The position numbers were made by a program, and so were the translations under genes. Under the pieces are notes generated by a model that saw nothing but the letters and a program-made list of their open reading frames with translations, ran no database searches and was not told the DNA's origin. A stretch of 64,000 nucleotides of DNA from Micavibrio_A sp964423095 (GTDB lineage: Bacteria > Pseudomonadota > Alphaproteobacteria > Micavibrionales > Micavibrionaceae), in assembly GCA_964423095.1 (NCBI GenBank), contig CAYRDI010000004.1:9715-73714 (forward strand), given 5' to 3'. Shown here piece after piece: positions 53,975 to 61,822 of this stretch. Each line of letters begins with the position of its first letter. Within the stretch, counting starts at the first letter, position 1.

Positions 53975-54574
53975 TCATTCCTTGCCGTTCAGTTCTTCGA
54001 GCCGCGCATCACGGCCGCAACCGTTCCTGTACAACTTGTAATGCACCGCATGGGTTTTATAAAAATCCTGATGATACTCTTCGGCGGCAAAGAAATTCGT
54101 GTATGGAATGATTTGCGTGGCGATGGGCACATTCAGTTTTTGTTGAACCTTCGCCAGAGACTCCTTCGCCATTTTTTCTTCATCCGCCGATCCGTAAAAA
54201 ATGGCGGCCAGATATTGCGTGCCTTTATCGCAAAACTGCCCCCGCGCATCGGTGGGATCAATGTTGCGCCAGAAAATATCGAGCAATTGTTGATATGACA
54301 CGATGGTGGAATCATAGGTCACACGCACGGATTCATGAAACCCGGTTTCGCCGGTGGATACCTGTTCATAGGTCGGCGCGGCGGCATTTTTGGTATCCGG
54401 CCCGCCCGCGTAACCGGAAACGACATCCGATACGCCCGCCTTGTCCTGAAATTCGCTTTCCATACACCAAAAGCAGCCGCCCGCGAAAACCGCGGTTTTC
54501 GTTTCCGCGCGGGTGTTGCTTGACATGGTCAACATTGCGGCAGCGAAAGCCAGAACGGGAAAAATGAAGCGCAT
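53975..54574 (-). CDS. msrA: Methionine-S-sulfoxide reductase MsrA, exported
   Basis: A 199-residue enzyme that reduces methionine-S-sulfoxide. The catalytic motif AVFAGGCFWCMESEF and the segments VVSGYAGG, YEQVSTGETGFHE, WRNIDPTDARGQFCDKG and AEEYHQDF are intact, with a C-terminal cysteine (YRNGCG) as a likely resolving residue. The N-terminus MRFIFPVLAFAAAMLTMSSN is a signal peptide, placing it in the periplasm. I start at 54574 with AAAGG upstream. It converges with the ZIP gene with no gap. Confidence 0.93.
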   Translation of the reverse strand: MRFIFPVLAFAAAMLTMSSNTRAETKTAVFAGGCFWCMESEFQDKAGVSDVVSGYAGGPDTKNAAAPTYEQVSTGETGFHESVRVTYDSTIVSYQQLLDIFWRNIDPTDARGQFCDKGTQYLAAIFYGSADEEKMAKESLAKVQQKLNVPIATQIIPYTNFFAAEEYHQDFYKTHAVHYKLYRNGCGRDARLEELNGKE

Positions 54575-54693
54575 GGCGGACCTTTCATGTTGGTCGTGTT
54601 GGTGGACATGTAACGGGAATACGCACGGGCGGGCCAAAAGGTTACGCAGGCAATCGTTAATGTTGCTTGAGTTGCCCCACATTTTTACGCCTG

Positions 54694-54894
54694 TCAGGAG
54701 GCCATATGGCATTGCTGTTCTTCCGCATCCCACGTTCCGCCCGCATCGAGGCATTTTACGGGCCGGTCATCATTGACCCGCACGGATTTGAAATGGTTGA
54801 TAATGGCCGCCAGCACGAAGAGGAGGACGAAGCTCGTCCCCAACGCCACGCACAGCCATTTCCAATAGCGCCAGAACGCCTGTAACAGTTTCAT
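54694..54894 (-). CDS. Small membrane protein, probably leaderless mRNA
   Basis: A 66-residue protein with one helix near residues 14-36 (LCVALGTSFVLLFVLAAIIN) and a short C-terminal domain holding the CLDAGGTWDAEEQQC motif, likely a periplasmic disulfide loop. A consensus promoter lies directly upstream (54901-54928), and its expected transcription start falls on the ATG. The family is not known to me, though the C-x-D-x-G-G-x-W-x(5)-C pattern is seen in other small exported proteins. Confidence 0.75.
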   Translation of the reverse strand: MKLLQAFWRYWKWLCVALGTSFVLLFVLAAIINHFKSVRVNDDRPVKCLDAGGTWDAEEQQCHMAS

Positions 54895-54900
54895 GGCCCC

Positions 54901-54928
54901 ATTATAGGAATTTAGTCATATTTGTCAA
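54901..54928 (-). promoter_or_regulatory. Consensus sigma-70 promoter of the small membrane gene
   Basis: On the minus strand TTGACA (54928-54923), a 16-base spacer and TATAAT (54906-54901) match the consensus perfectly. The ATG begins seven bases after the TATAAT hexamer, where transcription would start. Confidence 0.85.
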
Positions 54929-54971
54929 GGGATAAATATGTTTATTCGGGGATGTTGGAGGTCTTTGTTCT

Positions 54972-54999
54972 TAAGCGCGAAGACACGAAGACGCGAAGT
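54972..54999. repeat. Short GCGAAGACACGAAGACGCGAAG-type internal repeat
   Basis: The stretch contains three CGAAG units spaced eight bases apart (GCGAAGAC, ACGAAGAC, GCGAAG). It lies in the intergenic part of the accessory island. Its role is unknown. Confidence 0.4.
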
Positions 55000-55016
55000 T
55001 TACTGCGCCCCAAATG

Positions 55017-55355
55017 TCAACGACGCGCTTTCTTTGTCATCCCGAGCAAAGTCGGGGGATCCGGCCTATACCATTCTTCGGCCAGATCGAACCAATCAGG
55101 ATTTTTGAGGTGAACGAGATAATCCTTTTTATCTCTTCGCCAGTTCTTTATTTGCTTTTCCCGCGCAATCGCATTCTCCGGATCAGAAAAAATTTCAAAA
55201 TAGACCAACTTGTGAGTGCGATATTTTTTGGAGAATGAATCCGCGATGCCTTCCCGATGTTCGTATAAACAACGACGCTCCAGATTATTGGTGCCCCCGA
55301 CATACAAAACATCGTTGGTTTTGTTGGTCAGAAAATAGACGAAGTAATCAGACAC
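55017..55355 (-). CDS. GIY-YIG nuclease-domain protein, second copy type
   Basis: A protein of about 112 residues. YFVYFLTNKTNDVLYVGGTNN carries the GIY and YIG strands, ERRCLYEH the arginine and AIAREKQIKNWRR the glutamate region, and NPDWFDLAEEWY the family end. The last 17 codons read through a palindromic repeat (55036-55062). I favour the GTG at 55355 with GGAAAG upstream; a TTG at 55373 is the alternative. It is only distantly similar to the protein at 13540. Like that one it is flanked by hairpin-forming repeats. Confidence 0.88.
   Translation of the reverse strand: MSDYFVYFLTNKTNDVLYVGGTNNLERRCLYEHREGIADSFSKKYRTHKLVYFEIFSDPENAIAREKQIKNWRRDKKDYLVHLKNPDWFDLAEEWYRPDPPTLLGMTKKARR
55036..55062 (+). 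repeat. Palindromic repeat, left copy at the GIY-YIG 3' end
   Basis: A 27-base hairpin-forming sequence beginning GTCATCCCGAGC and ending GGGGATCC, lying within the 3' end of the nuclease gene. It matches the reverse complement of 55434-55460 at 23 of 27 positions. Confidence 0.8.
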
Positions 55356-55375
55356 AACTATTTTTCTTTCCAATT

Positions 55376-55460
55376 GTCATCCCGACTGTAGCGAGGCGGA
55401 ACGGAGGGATCTCAAATATTTTTTTAAAAGGCCAGATCCCTCGGCTTCGCTCGGGATGAC
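55376..55460. repeat. Pair of palindromic repeats at the GIY-YIG 5' side
   Basis: A direct copy with an enlarged loop (55376-55411, GTCATCCCGACT to GAGGGATC) is followed by an inverted copy (55434-55460, AGATCCCTCGG to GGGATGAC). Together they can also form one long hairpin. They lie directly upstream of the nuclease gene. Confidence 0.8.
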
Positions 55461-55517
55461 GGGGAGTGGTTAGAAACAATCACGAAATGAGGATAAACTT
55501 GAAAGCATCAAACCATT
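55461..55517. other. Short AT-rich spacer
   Basis: Nothing recognisable lies between the palindromic repeats and the frameshifted gene. Confidence 0.4.
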
Positions 55518-55722
55518 TTATAAATTTTTACCATATTTATTTTTAATCCAAAAAATAAATACTCCTAACAAACCTCCACCTATCATGGCTGCTACGATCT
55601 TAAAAAAGTTATCAAAAGTCCATTCACCTTTCCAAGGATTGGATGCAGTACCATTAATTCCAGAAACGAGACCAAATATTACGCCCCCAAAAAAAATATT
55701 TTCTACGTTCAGTTATATTCAT
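55518..55722 (-). pseudogene. Frameshifted small membrane protein gene
   Basis: An ATG at 55722 with AAGG upstream, 17 bases after the aspS stop, begins MNITERRKYFF. The frame then continues only if one base is removed from a run of eight T (minus strand, 55696-55689) next to five G. The shifted frame reads GGVIFGLVSGINGTASNPWK, then a hydrophobic helix (IVAAMIGGGLLGVFIFW) and ends NKYGKNL at 55518. The two halves would give about 67 residues. A sequencing error, real pseudogene or slippage are all possible. Base composition is far more AT-rich than aspS. Confidence 0.6.
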
Positions 55723-55739
55723 ATTCGCCTTCTAAAAAC

Positions 55740-57524
55740 CTAAGCCGCTTCCACCTTCTTCGGCAGGTTGAGTTTGAGGTGCAGGTCTTTGAGTTGCGCG
55801 TCGGTAATATCGGACGGTGCGTTCATCATCGGGTCTTCGTATTGGCCGTTCATGACGAAGGCGTAAACTTCACGCAGGTTCGGTTCATCCGCGAGCAGCA
55901 TCACGATGCGGTCCACACCGAACGCACAGCCACCGTGCGGGGGCGCGCCGAAACGGAATGCGTTCAACATCCCGCCGAATTTCTTTTCCAGCACGTCTTT
56001 GGAATAGCCGGCGATTGCGAACGCACGTTCCATGATATCCGGACGGTGGTTGCGGATACCGCCCGAACAAAGTTCAAAACCAGTGCACACGCAGTCATAT
56101 TGCGTGGCCATGATTTTGAGGGGATCAGAACCGTTGAGTGCGTCCAGCCCGCCCTGCGGCATGGAGAACGGGTTGTGGGAGAAGTCGATTTTTTGTGCCT
56201 TTTCATCGAATTCATACATCGGGAAATCGACAATCCAGAACAGTTTGAACACGCCGGTTTCACGAATGCCCATGTCATCGCAAATTTTATCCCGCGCGCG
56301 GCCCGCGAATTTCGCGGCCTTTTCCGGTGCATCGCAGACGAAGAAGATGGCATCGCCGTCCTGCAGGCCCGCCGCCTTGTTCAATGCGGTCTGCGCCGCT
56401 TCAGGAACGAATTTCGCAATCGGCCCCGCGCCCGCGCCATCCTTCACCGTGATATAGCCAAGCCCCACCGCGCCTTCGCCACGCGCCCAGTCATTGAGTT
56501 TGTCAAAGAAGGAACGCGGTTTATCGGCCACGTTCGGCGCGCGGATGGCCTTCACCACCCCGCCCTTGGCAATCACGCCCTTGAACGCGTTGAACGTCAC
56601 GTCATCGCGTTTGAACACGTCCGTGACATCACACAGCACCAGCGGGTTGCGCAGGTCGGGTTTATCCGATCCGTATTTTTCAAACGCTTCCTTATACGGC
56701 ATGTTCGGCAGCCATTCGACGCGGCGTTTTTCGCCCGTAAAATCCGCGAATTCTTCAAAAATGCCGCCGATGACGTTCGTCATCACGTTGAACACGTCAT
56801 GCTGTTCGATAAAGGACATTTCCATGTCGAGCTGATAAAATTCGGCCAAACGGTCGGCACGGCCGTCTTCATCACGGAAACACGGCGCGATTTGAAAGTA
56901 CCGATCAAACCCCGACATCATCAAAAGCTGTTTGAATTGTTGCGGAGCCTGTGGCAGCGCATAGAATTTTCCGGGGTGCAGACGCGATGGCACCAGATAG
57001 TCCCGCGCGCCTTCTGGCGAAGATGCCGTCAGAATGGGCGTGTTGAATTCCTGAAAACCCTCCGCCCACATGCGGCGGCGCATGGCGGCGATGACATTGT
57101 TCCGCAGACGCACGCGGGAATGCATGCCTTCGCGGCGCAGGTCGAGGTAACGGTATTTCAGGCGGACATCTTCGCCCGCGCCGTCTTCTTCGGCCACCTG
57201 AAACGGAATGACATCGGCGTTTGATTGCACGGCGACGGATTTCACCACCACCTCAATATCGCCCGTTGCCATTTTCGGGTTCACGGTGCCTTCGGCGCGG
57301 TTGACCACTTCACCTTCGATCGTGATCACGCTTTCAGGGCGGATTTTTTCCAACGTGTCGTTCCCCTGTGCCACCACCTGTGTCAGGCCGTAGGTATCGC
57401 GCAGGTCGATAAACAGCACACCGCCGTGATCGCGTTTACGGTGAACCCAGCCGGAAAGTTTGACGGTCTGGCCGACATCGGATTTGCGAAGGGCGCCACA
57501 GGTGTGGGAACGGTAAGCGTGCAT
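55740..57524 (-). CDS. aspS: Aspartyl-tRNA synthetase, probably non-discriminating
   Basis: A 594-residue class II synthetase with the bacterial insertion domain. Motifs are GWVHRKRDHGGVLFIDLRD in the anticodon-binding domain, FRDEDGRADRLAEFYQLDME (motif 2) and GGCAFGVDRIVMLL (motif 3). His33 in RDHGG matches the residue linked with charging of both tRNA-Asp and tRNA-Asn in non-discriminating enzymes such as that of Pseudomonas aeruginosa; discriminating enzymes usually have Leu. GatCAB genes are not in the window, so this remains inference. Confidence 0.95.
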   Translation of the reverse strand: MHAYRSHTCGALRKSDVGQTVKLSGWVHRKRDHGGVLFIDLRDTYGLTQVVAQGNDTLEKIRPESVITIEGEVVNRAEGTVNPKMATGDIEVVVKSVAVQSNADVIPFQVAEEDGAGEDVRLKYRYLDLRREGMHSRVRLRNNVIAAMRRRMWAEGFQEFNTPILTASSPEGARDYLVPSRLHPGKFYALPQAPQQFKQLLMMSGFDRYFQIAPCFRDEDGRADRLAEFYQLDMEMSFIEQHDVFNVMTNVIGGIFEEFADFTGEKRRVEWLPNMPYKEAFEKYGSDKPDLRNPLVLCDVTDVFKRDDVTFNAFKGVIAKGGVVKAIRAPNVADKPRSFFDKLNDWARGEGAVGLGYITVKDGAGAGPIAKFVPEAAQTALNKAAGLQDGDAIFFVCDAPEKAAKFAGRARDKICDDMGIRETGVFKLFWIVDFPMYEFDEKAQKIDFSHNPFSMPQGGLDALNGSDPLKIMATQYDCVCTGFELCSGGIRNHRPDIMERAFAIAGYSKDVLEKKFGGMLNAFRFGAPPHGGCAFGVDRIVMLLADEPNLREVYAFVMNGQYEDPMMNAPSDITDAQLKDLHLKLNLPKKVEAA

Positions 57525-57610
57525 TGTGATATAACCTCTTGTTGAAACAAGACGTTATAAACCATCGGGCCACACCGGAACAACGGTTTTTTGGTTCAAA
57601 TCCGTGGTTT

Positions 57611-58147
57611 TCAGCCCATCCGGGGCGTAAAAGACAAGAGGGCGGAGATTTCCTTTACCCCGCACTGGCGCAGTTTGGCATCCACGTCTTTCAAAAGATC
57701 GGGCCCGCGGGTCGTATCTTCCCCGTCATGTTCAACGGAAATCTGATTTTTTCCTGCTTCATCCGCATAGGTGACCGAACCTGTCGAGGTCCATCCCTGC
57801 TCCGGTTCTTCTTCACCTGTTGGAATAGAATCCGTGACCGTGGCGTCCAGTCTTTCGACCATCATCGTATCGCCGGCATCGTTCAACGTGCCATAAACAT
57901 CGATGCCCTTTTGAACACTGCCATCCTGACCGGAGGTATAGATATCCACCTGACCGCCATCCAGCGGTTCGGATATAACAAGATCAGTGCCATGCGTTGC
58001 TTCGCCGATCACGGTCTTGATGCAGGAAACAGATGCATCGAACGGACCGCCGAGATCAGGCGCGGGAATGGTTTGTGTTAGCTCCTGTGCATTCGCGGCA
58101 AATGCCGTTCCCACAAGAATGGTCAGTGCTTTGATCGTATCATTCAT
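57611..58147 (-). CDS. Exported hypothetical protein
   Basis: A 178-residue protein. The start MNDTIKALTILVGTAFAANAQ is a signal peptide with cleavage near AANAQE. The mature part is acidic with two cysteines (SVSCIKTV, LRQCGVK) and beta-strand-like stretches. I recognise no family. It is in tandem with another protein of similar style at 58170, with a 22-base gap, so they are probably one operon. Confidence 0.65.
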   Translation of the reverse strand: MNDTIKALTILVGTAFAANAQELTQTIPAPDLGGPFDASVSCIKTVIGEATHGTDLVISEPLDGGQVDIYTSGQDGSVQKGIDVYGTLNDAGDTMMVERLDATVTDSIPTGEEEPEQGWTSTGSVTYADEAGKNQISVEHDGEDTTRGPDLLKDVDAKLRQCGVKEISALLSFTPRMG

Positions 58148-58169
58148 GTCATACACCCTTTTGCATTTT

Positions 58170-58652
58170 TTATTTCATATCGTAGGCACAGCGTTTTAAA
58201 GAACCATTCATCAAAAGCAGCAGGTTCAACGTGGAATCATCCCGCCCCGGATCGGCATTTTGCGTATGCGCCACCCATCCGTGGCCGCTGGAAAAATCGA
58301 TTTGATAGCCACTGGTCATCGGCCCGATCGGCGTGTTGTTGAAAGTGGTCTCAAGAGATACCAGCGTAACGGCACCATAATCCTTTCGCGCAACAAAAGT
58401 TCTCGCCGTAAAGGCATCCGAAGAAAACTCACCCTTAACGGAACCATCCGGCATTTTTGTAATTTGTTTTTCAGGCGACAGGCTGAATGTTTCCGCCATG
58501 GCCGCCGCAATACAATCCTCCGTCTTGGGAACATAGGGCGCAAAATCATCAGGGTTTGTCACGGACGTCCAGAAGCTGGTCAAGGCCGCGCCGGTCAGGG
58601 CAGACATGCCTGCCACACCCGTATAGATCATCCCTGCCTGCTTTACTTTCAT
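58170..58652 (-). CDS. Hypothetical protein with N-terminal anchor or signal
   Basis: A 160-residue protein whose first 30 residues (MKVKQAGMIYTGVAGMSALT and on) form a signal peptide or uncleaved helix. The rest is a soluble domain with two cysteines (EDCIAAAMAE, KRCAYDMK). The family is not known to me. It is the first gene of a two-gene unit with 57611-58147 and has a long AT-rich upstream region. Confidence 0.62.
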   Translation of the reverse strand: MKVKQAGMIYTGVAGMSALTGAALTSFWTSVTNPDDFAPYVPKTEDCIAAAMAETFSLSPEKQITKMPDGSVKGEFSSDAFTARTFVARKDYGAVTLVSLETTFNNTPIGPMTSGYQIDFSSGHGWVAHTQNADPGRDDSTLNLLLLMNGSLKRCAYDMK

Positions 58653-58734
58653 GCCGTTCTCCTGTTTTGCGTTTCATATATTTACATAATATTAATATTT
58701 TTGTCTAGAATTATCGTTCCTGCGGGGATTTCTC

Positions 58735-58759
58735 ATAAAAAACCTTGGATTGCCAAGGG
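58735..58759 (-). terminator. Hairpin with U tract upstream of 58652
   Basis: On the minus strand CCTTGG (58758-58753) pairs with CCAAGG (58748-58743) around a four-base loop and is followed by six U. No minus-strand gene ends before it, so it is either a leader attenuator for the gene at 58652 or stops antisense transcription. Confidence 0.45.
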
Positions 58760-58806
58760 GTTCCATGCCATAACGGTCTGTAACCTTTGTACAACAGGTA
58801 TGGTTT

Positions 58807-59502
58807 TTGGCGCAAAATCCCTCAAAACCCCTTAAAGACGCGTTTCCGGCAACGCATGACCCGGCCGCCGAACAGTTGCGGGAACAGCTTGAAGTTATTG
58901 AGCATGCGCTTTGGTTGCAGATGGGGGTTTACGGCGTTTCCGAGGCCTATGCCTTTCTGGCCGATGGATCCCCGCATTATGACGATGCGTTAAGGGATAG
59001 TCTCGATCCCGATATTCTGGAAGACGTCATGGCGCGTCACCATGCCCAAGTCCTGAAGCCCGGCACAAAAATGCTTGAGTTCAGACCCGCCCACACATGG
59101 ACAACCCATGTTCTGCCCGCGATTTTTAAAAAGATGGATTGCACGGAAAACGGTTTTTACAATCATAACGGCACCGCGCAACAAGCCTTCGTTGTCCCCG
59201 GTGATGCTGATTCAAGCCAAATCGATCTTTCCTTTCGAAATGCGCGCGCGTTTATCCGTTGGACGCATGATTTCGCCAGCAACGGAACGGATACCGTTTG
59301 CAACATCGCCCGTTATCCCAAGGGGATTGATGGCAGCGCGCTTTACCGCACCATGCGCATGATCGATTTGACCCGATATGAAACATTGAGCCGTGCGGAC
59401 AAGACCGACATGTTCACACAGATTCTCGACAAGGAAATTTGCAACATGCGCCAGCAATTACAGCAACAAGGTGGACAACCCCTGCCCACCCTCTTCAACT
59501 AG
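58807..59502 (+). CDS. Hypothetical cytoplasmic protein
   Basis: A 231-residue soluble protein with a TTG start (58807); AGG lies about nine bases upstream. The N-terminal third is helical (AAEQLREQLEVIEHALWLQM), the middle has a mix of Trp, His and Phe (EFRPAHTWTTHVLPAIFKKM), and the end is Gln-rich (RQQLQQQGGQPL). I do not recognise a family. It precedes rnd by 26 bases and may be cotranscribed. Confidence 0.62.
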   Translation: MAQNPSKPLKDAFPATHDPAAEQLREQLEVIEHALWLQMGVYGVSEAYAFLADGSPHYDDALRDSLDPDILEDVMARHHAQVLKPGTKMLEFRPAHTWTTHVLPAIFKKMDCTENGFYNHNGTAQQAFVVPGDADSSQIDLSFRNARAFIRWTHDFASNGTDTVCNIARYPKGIDGSALYRTMRMIDLTRYETLSRADKTDMFTQILDKEICNMRQQLQQQGGQPLPTLFN

Positions 59503-59528
59503 GCCCGATCTTCCGTTACAACCAACCC

Positions 59529-60677
59529 ATGATTATCCGCAACCAGAATGAATTGAACGCCCTGTGCGAGGCCCTGTCCAAAGGCCCGTACCTGACCATC
59601 GATACCGAGTTTTTGCGGGATAAAACCTATTTTTCGCGTCTTTGTTTGCTCCAGATGGCAGGCCCCGCCGTGGAGGCCGCCGGGATCGACCCGTTGATGG
59701 AGGGGCTGGACTGGGAACCGGTACGCCAATTGATGGCGAACGAAAAGGTTTTAAAAGTGTTTCATGCCGCGCGGCAAGACCTTGAAATTTTCTATCAGCT
59801 CTACGGGGAATTGCCCACCCCGATCTACGATACGCAAGTCGCGGCCATGGTGTGCGGGTTCGGCGATCAGGTCGCCTATAGCGCGCTGGTGCGGGAATTG
59901 ACGGGTAAAGAGCTGGAAAAGAATGCGCAGTTTACAGACTGGTCGCGCCGTCCGTTGTCACCCAAACAAATCCGTTATGCGCTGGACGATGTGGTTTACC
60001 TGCGCGATGTGTATGAAAAACTGCATACGCGGCTTGTGACCAAGGGGCGCGAGCATTGGGTGTTCGAGGAGATGGGCATTTTAACATCCCACGACACCTA
60101 TACAAACCCGCCCGAAGAGGCATGGAAGCGTGTCAAAATCAGATCGGACAAACCCGATGTGATGATGATTTTAAAAACGCTGGCCGCATGGCGCGAAGAA
60201 GAAGCCGTACAGAAAAACGTACCACGGTCGCGCATTATAAAAGACGAAACACTGGCCGACATCGCCATGTATAAACCAAAGGACATGGATGCGTTGTTGC
60301 AGATACGCTCCCTTCCCAACGATCTGGCGCGCGGAAAGACCGGTGCGAAGGTTCTCGATCTGGTTCACGCCGCGCTGAACACACCAAAAGAGTCATGGCC
60401 GCGCATTCGCCGGAAAGACCCTCTGCCCAAAAGCGCGCAAGGCACGTTGGAAATGCTCAAGATGCTTTTGCGCATCAATTGCGCCGAAGAGGATGTGGCA
60501 GCGAAGCTGGTGGCGGATTCAGACGATCTGGAGAGGCTCGCGGTCGAAGACAGGCCGGACATTCCCGCCCTGCATGGGTGGCGGATGGAAGTGTTCGGTG
60601 CCGATGCGCTGGATTTAAAAGCTGGAAAGATCGCGCTCCAGCTTCAAAAAGGCCGCGTGAAAAAAATATCGGTTTAA
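59529..60677 (+). CDS. rnd: Ribonuclease D
   Basis: RNase D trims tRNA precursors from the 3' end. DEDDy exonuclease residues appear in LTIDTEFLRDKTYF, FHAARQDLEIFYQ and IRYALDDVVYLRDVYEKL. An HRDC domain follows at about residues 205-290 (VMMILKTLAAWREEEA; LQIRSLPNDLARG). I take the ATG at 59529 (MIIRNQNEL), giving 382 residues; the open frame upstream lies inside the preceding gene. The stop overlaps the converging ROK gene by four bases. Confidence 0.94.
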   Translation: MIIRNQNELNALCEALSKGPYLTIDTEFLRDKTYFSRLCLLQMAGPAVEAAGIDPLMEGLDWEPVRQLMANEKVLKVFHAARQDLEIFYQLYGELPTPIYDTQVAAMVCGFGDQVAYSALVRELTGKELEKNAQFTDWSRRPLSPKQIRYALDDVVYLRDVYEKLHTRLVTKGREHWVFEEMGILTSHDTYTNPPEEAWKRVKIRSDKPDVMMILKTLAAWREEEAVQKNVPRSRIIKDETLADIAMYKPKDMDALLQIRSLPNDLARGKTGAKVLDLVHAALNTPKESWPRIRRKDPLPKSAQGTLEMLKMLLRINCAEEDVAAKLVADSDDLERLAVEDRPDIPALHGWRMEVFGADALDLKAGKIALQLQKGRVKKISV

Positions 60678-61708
60678 GCCGATTTTTTCAGGGATTCACT
60701 TTCACCGATCATGGGCCAGAGCCACGCCGCCCCGCGGATGCCCGATGAATCACCATGCCGTGCCGGTTTCAAAGGCGTGTGCACGGTATCCGAATTTACG
60801 TACCGGCCCCAGATTTTCGGCACTTGCGTATAGATTTCGTCGACGTTGCTCATCCCGCCGCCGAGAACGATCACATCGGGATCAAGGATATTCATCACCG
60901 CCGACATGGAACGGGCCAGACGATCCATAAACCGTTCCAGTGCCGCAGACGCTTTGGGTTCTTTTTTCCGCGCATTGGCGATGATGTCATGGGTGGACAT
61001 TTCTTCCCCAGTCACGCGGGCGTAATCCATTTTCAACCCCGTGCCGGACACAAACATTTCCTGACACCCCGTTTTACCACAGTAACAAAGCGGGCCCGGA
61101 TATTCCCCCCACGATTTATCATGGGTGATGTTGACGGGCGCATTTGCCGGATTTTCGCATTCTTTGGGATAGCCGTGATCCAGCGTTTTGGGCACATAAA
61201 GGCGCGGATAAGGCAAAGAATTGTGCCCCCATTCGCCGGCGATGCCGTTGATGCCATCCAGCGGTTTTCCATCCACCACGATGCCCGCGCCAAAACCCGT
61301 GCCGATAATCATGGCGAACACGACGCCCGCCCCCGCCCCCGCGCCATCGGTCGCTTCGGACACCGCAAGGCAGTTGGCATCGTTTTGAATGCGCACGGTG
61401 CGGCCCAGCTTGGCTTCGATGTCTTTTTTCAGCGGCTGGCCGTTCACCCACATGGCGTTGCAGTTTTTCACAAGACCGTTATCGCGGGACACGGAACCCG
61501 GAATGCCCATGCCGATTGTGGCTTCACCGCCGATCGCGGCTTCCGCCTCGTGAATCAATCCCGTGAACAGCTCCAGCGTTTTTTGGTAATCCTTGACGCT
61601 CGGCAATCTTTTGCGGAACAGCTCTTTGCCATTGCGGCCATCCAGCGCGATGATTTCGGTTTTCGTGCCGCCAAAATCAATGCCGATGCGGTAAACTGGC
61701 TGGGTCAT
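60674..61708 (-). CDS. ROK family sugar kinase, fructokinase/Mak-like
   Basis: A 344-residue ATP-dependent sugar kinase. The phosphate-binding motif is RIGIDFGGTKTEIIALDG, the catalytic Asp is in VRIQNDANCLAVSEA, and the zinc motif of ROK proteins is CYCGKTGCQEMFVSGTG. GIAGEWGHNSL holds the sugar-binding glutamate and histidine. The motif order resembles E. coli Mak (fructokinase), but N-acetylglucosamine or glucose kinases share it, so the substrate is open. Confidence 0.88.
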   Translation of the reverse strand: MTQPVYRIGIDFGGTKTEIIALDGRNGKELFRKRLPSVKDYQKTLELFTGLIHEAEAAIGGEATIGMGIPGSVSRDNGLVKNCNAMWVNGQPLKKDIEAKLGRTVRIQNDANCLAVSEATDGAGAGAGVVFAMIIGTGFGAGIVVDGKPLDGINGIAGEWGHNSLPYPRLYVPKTLDHGYPKECENPANAPVNITHDKSWGEYPGPLCYCGKTGCQEMFVSGTGLKMDYARVTGEEMSTHDIIANARKKEPKASAALERFMDRLARSMSAVMNILDPDVIVLGGGMSNVDEIYTQVPKIWGRYVNSDTVHTPLKPARHGDSSGIRGAAWLWPMIGESESLKKSA

Positions 61709-61770
61709 GTCTTTCTCCGGTTTTATTCTTATGCGTCTGTCTTAGACGAGTTTTTTGAAATTTCAATGCG

Positions 61771-61809
61771 CAAAATAAAAAACGCCCCTGTTGGGTCTCA
61801 ACAGGGGCG
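61771..61809 (-). terminator. Intrinsic terminator of the cupin gene
   Basis: An eleven-pair stem CGCCCCTGTTG with CAACAGGGGCG (61783-61809) has a five-base loop; on the minus strand it is followed by a long U-rich tract. Confidence 0.88.
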
Positions 61810-61822
61810 AAAATTCAAGGAC

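Noticed and set aside
55779..57224. 481-codon open frame antisense to aspS
   Set aside because: It is a complete shadow of a strongly conserved gene, is His/Arg/Phe-rich as expected from reverse reading, and shows no family motif.
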